Source: Candidatus Ruthturnera sp.
GTDB lineage: Bacteria > Pseudomonadota > Gammaproteobacteria > PS1 > Pseudothioglobaceae
DNA: 11,035 nt
Assembly: GCA_018648985.1 (NCBI GenBank)
Contig: JABGOT010000092.1
Span: forward strand, 11,126-22,160
Direction: 5' to 3'
Shown piece after piece: positions 6,594 to 11,035 of the stretch (its first letter is position 1; every line of letters begins with the position of its first letter). The notes beneath the pieces were generated by a model. It made no database searches. It saw only the letters and a list, made by a program, of their open reading frames with translations, and had not been told where the DNA came from. The position numbers and the translations under genes are program-made.

Positions 6594-6881
6594 TTAAATA
6601 TCACCCGCTTCAATTGCATCAAGATCTGGTCGCTTTACGCCAACGTTGCCTCTTTTGGCATTGTGGTTACTTGCTAATGCGTCACTATTAGTGCCAACAC
6701 CACTAATAAACCCCTCGGCAGCTGGAATTTTATTCTCTGGCTTTATTTCATCTTTCATCGATTTTTTAAACCCTTGAATCGCGCCTCCCAAATCACTACC
6801 AATGTTTTTAAGGCGTTTTCCGCCAAAAATCAACAAGACAATTACTAAAATAATAATTAATTCAAAAGGTCCTGGCATCAT
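6594..6881 (-). CDS. tatA: Sec-independent protein translocase component TatA (orphan)
   Basis: TatA forms the pore-like assembly that moves folded twin-arginine proteins across the inner membrane. The 95-residue product has a short N-terminus, one membrane helix (about 6-19), the FG hinge (F19-G20) and an amphipathic helix (KRLKNIGSDLGGAIQGFKKSMKDE, split over 22-45), all standard for TatA. The tail after residue 50 (AAEGFISGVGTNSDALASN and onward) is not something I recognise. It ends acidic (DLDAIEAGDI). AGGAG lies seven bases before the first ATG (6881); the second codon is also ATG. No tatB or tatC is adjacent in the window. FccB, with a visible Tat signal, and NapA, by family, are likely clients. 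The upstream region has the third copy of the AACMTAKGTT motif. Confidence 0.88.
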   Translation of the reverse strand: MMPGPFELIIILVIVLLIFGGKRLKNIGSDLGGAIQGFKKSMKDEIKPENKIPAAEGFISGVGTNSDALASNHNAKRGNVGVKRPDLDAIEAGDI

Positions 6882-6935
6882 GTTTTTTCTCCTATTCTCG
6901 CTCTTATGTATTATATTGCTTAAACTAAGGATATC

Positions 6936-6975
6936 ATGATAAGTCTATGTTCACTTTAGCAACATAACATAGGTT
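6936..6975 (-). promoter_or_regulatory. Candidate tatA promoter with AACCTATGTT activator-like site
   Basis: On the minus strand AACCTATGTT (6975-6966) is followed after 24 bases by TATCAT (6941-6936), five of six matches to the -10 consensus. The implied start near 6929 puts the motif centre at -41.5, the same geometry as the two copies at 2832-2841 and 2876-2885. A perfect TATAAT (6915-6910) closer to the gene is an alternative -10 and would break this geometry. Confidence 0.45.
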
Positions 6976-7136
6976 AACTATTGAGTAAAATTTAACAAAT
7001 AATCAAAATCAGAGAAAAATAGCGTTGAAAAAGCGTTGAAAATCCATTTTTAAGGCTAAAAATACTGTTTTTTAGCTAAAATTGGCAATCAAAAACCCTG
7101 CTTTTAGAAAATTTCAGAAATTTTTAAAACGGGCAT
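6976..7136. other. Gene-free stretch with short repeats and AT-rich hairpins
   Basis: I find no convincing gene here. It holds a perfect tandem pair of an 11-mer, AGCGTTGAAAA (7021-7031 and 7032-7042). It also holds an 8-base hairpin, GCTAAAAA (7055-7062) with TTTTTAGC (7069-7076), and a 7-base AT-only hairpin, AAAATTT (7108-7114) with AAATTTT (7118-7124). None is followed by a run that would make a clear terminator. It lies between the end of the candidate small RNA and the tatA promoter. Confidence 0.5.
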
Positions 7137-7164
7137 AAAAAAACGCCAATAAAGGCGCTTTTTT
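7137..7164 (-). terminator. Rho-independent terminator (usable in both directions)
   Basis: CGCC (7144-7147) and GGCG (7154-7157) form the stem around AATAAA, with seven A on the left (7137-7143) and six T on the right (7159-7164) extending it. On the minus strand it ends in seven T, closing the candidate small RNA or catching read-through from the sgp-like gene. Confidence 0.75.
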
Positions 7165-7258
7165 ACTGTTTCACATTCTTCTCTTTCCCATCCCAACACC
7201 CTCTCCACAAAGTATTTGGTCTTGACACCAAGCTTTACAAGGTGGCTTAGCATCAAGT
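7137..7258 (-). ncRNA. Candidate small RNA between the sgp-like gene and tatA
   Basis: On the minus strand a perfect TATAAT (7270-7265) would start a transcript near 7258. It would run about 120 bases to a hairpin, CGCC (7157-7154) with GGCG (7147-7144), extended by one G-U pair and an A-tract/T-tract, ending in seven T (7143-7137). No open reading frame of note lies inside. The 5' part can fold (CTTGA with TCAAG at its ends), and the middle is purine-rich (GGAGAGGG, GGGATGGGAAAGAGAAG). The -35 region is poor. The upstream sgp-like gene has its own terminator, so the second terminator needs another transcript to explain it. I recognise no known RNA family (not 4.5S, 6S, tmRNA or RNase P). Confidence 0.42.
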
Positions 7259-7264
7259 GTTGAT

Positions 7265-7293
7265 ATTATAAAACAAAGATGGGGGGGTGGAAG
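7265..7293 (-). promoter_or_regulatory. Candidate small-RNA promoter with a seven-base C tract in the spacer
   Basis: On the minus strand TATAAT (7270-7265) is preceded by a 17-base spacer (7287-7271), seven bases of which are an unbroken C run (G on the + strand, 7281-7287). The weak -35-like CTTCCA is at 7293-7288. Length change in the tract would alter the spacer. Confidence 0.35.
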
Positions 7294-7384
7294 TTTTTTG
7301 CATTTATTTTGCACTATTAAAACTTGCGCCTTAACCAGCTGACTCTAAAACTTAATAAAAATTTGGTTTTTCGATCACCCAATA

Positions 7385-7410
7385 AAAAACCACCCTCTCG
7401 GGTGGTTTTT
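7385..7410 (-). terminator. Rho-independent terminator of the sgp-like gene
   Basis: A perfect 11-base inverted repeat (7385-7395 with 7400-7410) has a four-base loop, a GC-rich inner stem (CCACCC/GGGTGG) and A/T arms. It lies 20 bases past the gene's stop codon. On the minus strand the stem ends in a T-run. The symmetric arms would also allow termination on the + strand. Confidence 0.9.
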
Positions 7411-7429
7411 AGCGTAATTTATTTAAAAA

Positions 7430-7942
7430 TTACTTAGCAGTATCGTCTGAAGACGCTGTGCCTGTTGCCATTGCATCAGCATAGCCTTTAGCGTAAGCAT
7501 CAGCTTGTGCTTGTGCATTTGCATCTGCTGCGCCTTTAGCGTAAGCATCTGCAACACCTTTAGCGTTTGCATCACCTGAACCAGAAGCAGAACCGTCAGC
7601 TGCGCCAGAAGCGTTTGAGTCAGTCTTGTTGCTGGTGTTAAACTTTGTACCGAAATCAGTATTGTTTAACCAGTTGTTGCCACCTTGGAAAGGGCCCCAG
7701 TTTTGAGCGCCATTCATAGGACCCATGTTAGAGCCACCGCCGAATGGACCCATGTTGTTACCACCTGAGAATGGACCAGCATTAGAACCACCATTAAATG
7801 GACCCATGTTGTTGCCACCTGAGAATGGACCCATATTGTTACCGCCACTCATAGGACCCCAATTGTTACCGCCCCAATTTGCTGTTACCGCTGCTGAAGC
7901 CACTACTGTTGCAATTGCAATTACTTTTGTTACGTTTTTCAT
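7430..7942 (-). CDS. Secreted Gly/Asn-rich repeat protein, sulfur-globule-protein-like
   Basis: The 170-residue precursor has a signal peptide (cleavage near VTA/NW, residue 21) and two repeat zones. Residues 24-86 are seven copies of a nine-residue unit, consensus GGNNMGPFS, ending in a partial GGNNW. Residues 122-161 are five copies of an eight-residue unit, consensus xADAYAKG, rich in Ala, Asp and Lys. A Ser/Thr/Asn linker (about 92-121) joins them, and there are no cysteines. Glycine- and asparagine-rich secreted repeat proteins of this kind coat periplasmic sulfur globules in purple sulfur bacteria and are annotated in other sulfur oxidisers, so I infer the same role. The fccAB genes nearby, which make zero-valent sulfur, support this. 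An AAAGGA site lies eight bases before the ATG. A structural or surface polymer role unrelated to sulfur is the alternative. Confidence 0.72.
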   Translation of the reverse strand: MKNVTKVIAIATVVASAAVTANWGGNNWGPMSGGNNMGPFSGGNNMGPFNGGSNAGPFSGGNNMGPFGGGSNMGPMNGAQNWGPFQGGNNWLNNTDFGTKFNTSNKTDSNASGAADGSASGSGDANAKGVADAYAKGAADANAQAQADAYAKGYADAMATGTASSDDTAK

Positions 7943-8119
7943 ATTTTTTTCCTTTTAAAGTTATTTACTTAAATTAAGCAAAAGTTAAGTTCGCTTAATG
8001 TTCTTATGCTACACGGTTTAACACATAAAACAAGTCTATTAGTAATGTCTAATTTTGAGCCAGATATTTCACCTTGCTATGGTTGCCTACAAGAAACTAT
8101 CGGGTTAATGTTTAAAAAC
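7943..8119. other. Divergent intergenic region between the sgp-like gene and the cytochrome-DUF302 operon
   Basis: The leader of the sgp-like gene contains a 7-base inverted repeat, ATTAAGC (7973-7979) with GCTTAAT (7993-7999), about 30 bases before its ATG. I could not single out a convincing promoter for that gene. The rightward operon's promoter lies just beyond, at 8120-8161. Confidence 0.45.
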
Positions 8120-8161
8120 TTGACTTAAGTCAAATAAATATTAAACTTTCCACATTAGAAT
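8120..8161 (+). promoter_or_regulatory. FNR/DNR-like box and promoter of the cytochrome-DUF302/nnrS/hemerythrin cluster
   Basis: TTGACTTAAGTCAA (8120-8133) is a perfect 14-base palindrome of the FNR/DNR/NNR type. TAGAAT (8156-8161), five of six matches to the -10 consensus, begins 22 bases downstream. A start near 8168 would put the box centre at -41.5. There is no -35 hexamer apart from the box, as expected for an activator-dependent class II promoter. Confidence 0.75.
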
Positions 8162-8193
8162 ACGTTCATATAAACAAATCAAAAGGAAATTGT

Positions 8194-9198
8194 ATGAAAT
8201 TTAAAATATTAACAGTATTGCTTCTATTGCCACTATTGAGCTTTGCAGATGGTAAAAAAACTTATCAAGACAACTGTGAAAAATGCCATGGTTTTTCACA
8301 GCAAGGTTTTTTAGGCTTACCCCTACATAGAAGCACTATTGCTAATCATACGGATGACTACCTTAAAAAAACCATAAAATACGGTAGACCAGGCAGAGTT
8401 ATGCCTAAATTTGACCTGTCAGATGATCAAGTTAACGGCCTGATTTTGTTTCTTCGTTCTGGACTGTCAGCGCCCAAATATTCAGACGCCCCTATAACGG
8501 GTAACAGGGGTAGAGGAAAATACTACTACGAAATAAGTTGTGCGCAGTGTCATGGTGACAAATTACAGGGCGGTGAAGGTGTTGGTGTGTATTTGTATTG
8601 GCAAAACGACCACAATGTTTCACCACCTGCGTTAGCCAACCAAGCATTCTTGCATTCAGCAAGCGATCAAATGATTAAGCATATTATCCTCAATGGTATT
8701 GAAAGCTCAGAAATGTCCTCACATGCCAACAGGCTTAATGATGAGATGACAAACGACATTGTGGCATACATCAGATCACATGAAAGGCCAATGGCAGACG
8801 GGCAAACCCCAGACGATTCACCTTTGTCATTTGTTTATGAAAGTGGTGAAAACATGATGAACACAATCAACAAGCTAAAACAAGGCGCTGCTGCATATGA
8901 CTTTGAACTATACCCATCAAGACACTTAATACAAAATCAAGATGACAGAAAACAAGTTATTGTTCGTTTCTTTAATGCTGACAATGTCATAGATTTTGTA
9001 AAAATTGATCAACGCCTAGGCTTAATTCTACCTCTGCGAGCAACCATTATGGAAAGGAGTGATAAGAAAGTAGTGGTGGTCATTGAAAACTATGCTTATA
9101 CACTCAAGCATTTTGAAAATGAAGCAATGAATAAAGCTGCCAATGAGCTAAACGGACAAATGAAGAAAATAATTGAAAAATCATTGGGTATTAATTAA
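8194..9198 (+). CDS. Diheme cytochrome c fused to a C-terminal DUF302 domain
   Basis: The 334-residue precursor has a short signal peptide (cleavage near SFA/DG, residue 18). It has two cytochrome c domains, with CEKCH at 28-32 and CAQCH at 116-120. M70 (GRVMPKF) is a likely axial ligand of heme 1, and M174 (SSEMSSH) a candidate for heme 2. From about residue 211 the chain resembles DUF302: SFVYESGENMMNTINKLK, then VIVRFFNADNVIDFVKID, GLILPLRATIMERSDKK and VVVVIENYAY. It should be a periplasmic electron carrier with an attached domain of unknown function. It lies 65 bases ahead of nnrS and behind an FNR/DNR-like box, so a role in nitrogen-oxide or low-oxygen metabolism is inferred. AAAAGGA precedes the ATG. 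The domain boundary was judged by eye. Cytochrome identity is firm; DUF302 is probable. Confidence 0.85.
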   Translation: MKFKILTVLLLLPLLSFADGKKTYQDNCEKCHGFSQQGFLGLPLHRSTIANHTDDYLKKTIKYGRPGRVMPKFDLSDDQVNGLILFLRSGLSAPKYSDAPITGNRGRGKYYYEISCAQCHGDKLQGGEGVGVYLYWQNDHNVSPPALANQAFLHSASDQMIKHIILNGIESSEMSSHANRLNDEMTNDIVAYIRSHERPMADGQTPDDSPLSFVYESGENMMNTINKLKQGAAAYDFELYPSRHLIQNQDDRKQVIVRFFNADNVIDFVKIDQRLGLILPLRATIMERSDKKVVVVIENYAYTLKHFENEAMNKAANELNGQMKKIIEKSLGIN

Positions 9199-9263
9199 AG
9201 TAGAATGCTTATTGAGAAAACAACATAAACACAGGAAAGGATTTGCAGGCAACCTCTTGAAAT

Positions 9264-10445
9264 ATGATTAACCTTAATCAAGACACCAACCACAGGGTTG
9301 TTCCTTTTCTACGATTAGGCTTCAGGCCTTTTTTCTTTGCAACGGGTGTTGTTGCTGTATTTTCAATGTTAATGTGGATGGTGTTCTACCCCTCATTGAT
9401 TTTGATCAATAACGCCAACCCTATTGATTGGCACGCACATGAAATGGTGTTTGCTTACGCCTCAGCCGTTACGGTTGGTTTTTTACTAACGGCCAGTAAA
9501 AATTGGACTGGTGTACAAACCATTTACAACAAATCATTATTGGCACTGCTCATCTTGTGGGTATCAGGGCGCTTCTTGCCTTTTGTTGCCAATGAGTATC
9601 TTGTCTATCAGGCAATTATCGACAGTGCTTTTTTGGTGTTTGCCAGCATGGCAATTGCCTATCCAATTACCAGGGCTAAAAATTGGAACAACCTAGGTAT
9701 TGTTGCCAAAGTTGTGCTCTTGGCAATTGCTCATATTTTATTTTATTTAGGCTTATTAGGCATACTTGATCAAGGCGTATATTTGGGTATTTATCTTGGT
9801 TTCTATTTAATTATTAGTTTGTTATTTATGATGTCCAGAAGGTTGTTGCCATTTTTCATTGAACGTGGACTAGGACTGGATACAGAACTAAAAAACTCTA
9901 AATTTTTAGATCTCTCTAGTTTATTTTTATTCCTAGCCTTTATGACTGTCGAAATATTTTTTTCCAGCCCATTAAGCACAGTCATTGCAGGAGTTTTATT
10001 TATCACTCATGCACTACGAATGTTTAATTGGTATCATCCAAAAATTTGGCAAAAACCATTGCTTTGGAGCATTTACCTGGCTTATGGTTTTTTAACACTA
10101 GGCTTTGCTATTAACGTTATCAGCTATTTTGTTAATATTGGCCCTAATCTTGATATCCACGCCTTTGCTTTTGGCCTAGCGCTTATGGTATTAAGCATGA
10201 TGGCACGCGTCAGCCTAGGGCACACAGGACGCAATGTATTCGATCCACCAAAGAGACTGAGCACTATGTTTGTGTTATTGGGCTTATCTTTTGTTTTTCG
10301 TGTGCTGATGGTCGCATTTGATATCGAGCATTATGTTGAATGGATTTTTATCTCACAGGTTTTATGGATTGTTGCTTTTGTATTTTTCCTAATTATTTAC
10401 ACACCCATGTTTTTTAAAGCAAGGGTTGATGGGCAGTTTGGGTAA
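9264..10445 (+). CDS. nnrS: NnrS-family heme-copper membrane protein (nitric oxide tolerance)
   Basis: NnrS proteins are polytopic inner-membrane proteins containing heme and copper that protect cells from nitric oxide stress; their chemistry is not settled. The 393-residue product shows about twelve hydrophobic segments. It has the family signatures PFLRLGFRPFFF at the N-terminus, WHAHEMVFAY (56-65, with H57 and H59 as possible metal ligands), KPLLWSIYLAYGF, and HAFAFGLALMVLSMMARVSL followed by GHTGR near 300-325. An in-frame TGA at 9258-9260 excludes an earlier start, so the ATG at 9264 is the first possible. No clear ribosome binding site precedes it. The gene shares its last base with the start codon of the hemerythrin-like gene. 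It is probably transcribed from the FNR/DNR-type promoter ahead of the cytochrome-DUF302 gene. Confidence 0.92.
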   Translation: MINLNQDTNHRVVPFLRLGFRPFFFATGVVAVFSMLMWMVFYPSLILINNANPIDWHAHEMVFAYASAVTVGFLLTASKNWTGVQTIYNKSLLALLILWVSGRFLPFVANEYLVYQAIIDSAFLVFASMAIAYPITRAKNWNNLGIVAKVVLLAIAHILFYLGLLGILDQGVYLGIYLGFYLIISLLFMMSRRLLPFFIERGLGLDTELKNSKFLDLSSLFLFLAFMTVEIFFSSPLSTVIAGVLFITHALRMFNWYHPKIWQKPLLWSIYLAYGFLTLGFAINVISYFVNIGPNLDIHAFAFGLALMVLSMMARVSLGHTGRNVFDPPKRLSTMFVLLGLSFVFRVLMVAFDIEHYVEWIFISQVLWIVAFVFFLIIYTPMFFKARVDGQFG

Positions 10446-10888
10446 TGAAAATAGCAGAAGAACTGTTAATTTTAGCGCGTGAACACCACCTTTCTTTGTC
10501 ATTAGGTAATAAGGCGGTTAATACAGCTAAAAGCAAAAATATAGCAAATATTAAAGTGCTATGTCTAGAAATTGCACAAACATTTGGATCCTCTTTTCAA
10601 GCGCACTTTGAAACAGAGGAAGTGACAATATTCGCCCCTTTGAAACAAAAATCTGCCACATTAAACATCCTGTGCGAACAACTAACAAAAGAACACCAAC
10701 AGCTTTACCAAATGGCGATAGCACTTAAAGACAAGCATGAGCTATTAGCAGAATTTGGAACTTTATTAAAAGCACACACTCGGGCTGAGGACAGAGACTT
10801 ATTCCCCAATATAAACTTACTTTCTAAAGCACAGCGACAAGCCATTAAAACCTCAAGCGAAAAACATTTACCGGTTACAAAGCTATAG
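10445..10888 (+). CDS. Hemerythrin-like (HHE) domain protein
   Basis: The 147-residue cytoplasmic product fits the HHE cation-binding fold, a four-helix bundle with a di-iron site. Candidate ligands are H14 or H15 (REHH), H54 with E58 (AHFETEE), H84 (KEHQQL) and H111 with E115 (KAHTRAEDRDLFP). The final segment is a typical HHE ending. Its ATG overlaps the nnrS stop by one base (TAATG), which argues for translational coupling. Hemerythrin-like proteins next to nnrS are plausibly involved in NO or oxygen sensing, scavenging or iron-sulfur repair (as in DnrN/YtfE), but this protein lacks the N-terminal ScdA-type domain of YtfE. Its own biochemistry cannot be told from sequence. Confidence 0.88.
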   Translation: MKIAEELLILAREHHLSLSLGNKAVNTAKSKNIANIKVLCLEIAQTFGSSFQAHFETEEVTIFAPLKQKSATLNILCEQLTKEHQQLYQMAIALKDKHELLAEFGTLLKAHTRAEDRDLFPNINLLSKAQRQAIKTSSEKHLPVTKL

Positions 10889-10947
10889 CCCTTAATTACA
10901 CTTTGACTGATAAATATTTTTTATCCATCCCAAACTAAAGCAAACAT

Positions 10948-10982
10948 AAAAAAACCCACCATGAAAAAATCATGCTGGGTTT
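10948..10982 (-). terminator. Rho-independent terminator downstream of tRNA-Thr
   Basis: AAACCCA (10952-10958) pairs with TGGGTTT (10976-10982); after a C-C mismatch CATGA (10960-10964) pairs with TCATG (10970-10974) around AAAAA. On the minus strand seven T follow (10954-10948). It sits just beyond the encoded CCA of the tRNA. On the + strand only three T follow, so it is weaker for the hemerythrin-like gene. Confidence 0.82.
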
Positions 10983-10987
10983 GAATA

Positions 10988-11035
10988 TGGTGCCGAAGAC
11001 CGGACTCGAACTGGTGACCTACTGATTACAAATCA
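10988..11035 (-). tRNA. tRNA-Thr (anticodon TGT), 3' part only; 5' part beyond the window
   Basis: Reading the minus strand from the window edge, the anticodon loop TTTGTAA (11032-11026) gives anticodon TGT (11030-11028). Then come the 3' anticodon stem TCAGT, variable loop AGGTC, T-arm ACCAG/TTCGAGT/CCGGT, the acceptor strand CTTCGGC, discriminator A and an encoded CCA (10990-10988). The T-stem A-C mismatch is also present, as I recall, in the E. coli threonine tRNA of this anticodon. About 48 bases are visible. Confidence 0.93.

Noticed and set aside
7252..7264. ATCAAGTGTTGAT as a regulator site
   Set aside because: The half-sites are in the reverse arrangement of an FNR box and overlap the proposed small-RNA start; more likely chance or RNA structure.
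7430..7942. Tandem DNA repeats of the sgp-like gene as a CRISPR array or mobile repeat
   Set aside because: The periodicity is 27 and 24 bases in frame and encodes peptide repeats; there are no spacers.
7725..7958. Proline-rich open frame on the + strand opposite the sgp-like gene
   Set aside because: It is the antisense image of the Gly/Asn/Pro repeats, with no ribosome binding site or independent support.
9218..9227. AAACAACATA ahead of nnrS as a fourth copy of the AACMTAKGTT motif
   Set aside because: Only the left half matches (AAACAACATAAACA); the GGTT half is missing and no -10 lies at the matching distance.
1..11035. Insertion sequences, prophage or CRISPR elements
   Set aside because: No transposase, integrase, terminal inverted repeats or repeat-spacer pattern seen; the genes look like ordinary chromosomal metabolism.

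Overview
This AT-rich window carries periplasmic nitrate reductase, sulfide-oxidising flavocytochrome c, a sulfur-globule-like protein and a nitric-oxide/low-oxygen response cluster. That mix points to a gammaproteobacterial, sulfur-oxidising, nitrate-respiring bacterium. The SUP05/Thioglobus group and related thiotrophic symbionts are the best fit I can suggest, but this is inferred from gene content and protein style, not from a database search.

Layout. Positions 1-2213 (+) hold the end of a nap cluster: the C-terminal part of napA, then napB and napF. A DUF302 periplasmic protein (2704-2237, -) converges on napF. Its 5' region is shared with fccA-fccB (3021-4931, +), the diheme and flavoprotein subunits of sulfide dehydrogenase, which end at a strong terminator (4977-5009). 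A Crp/Fnr-type regulator follows (5137-5871, +). A minus-strand block comes next: a MORN_2-repeat lipoprotein (6486-5902), an orphan tatA (6881-6594), a candidate small RNA (about 7258-7137) and a glycine/asparagine-repeat secreted protein resembling sulfur globule proteins (7942-7430). Divergent from that protein is an operon-like set on the + strand: a diheme cytochrome c fused to DUF302 (8194-9198), nnrS (9264-10445) and a hemerythrin-like protein (10445-10888). The window ends inside a tRNA-Thr(TGT) gene on the minus strand.

How the parts may work together. Sulfide oxidised by FccAB, and sulfur stored in globules, would supply electrons to respiration, with Nap reducing nitrate. NapA (by family) and FccB (by its visible twin-arginine signal) are Tat substrates, and a TatA lies nearby. 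The regulator gene and the cytochrome-DUF302/nnrS/hemerythrin cluster each have an FNR/DNR-like TTGAC box placed at a class II activator position (about -41) from a good -10 hexamer. This suggests one low-oxygen or NO-responsive circuit.

The most unexpected signal is a second, different motif, AAC(C/A)TA(T/G)GTT. It occurs three times, upstream of DUF302, fccAB and tatA. Each copy lies exactly 24 bases from a -10-like hexamer that faces the adjacent gene, so its centre falls at -41.5. I do not recognise the cognate regulator.
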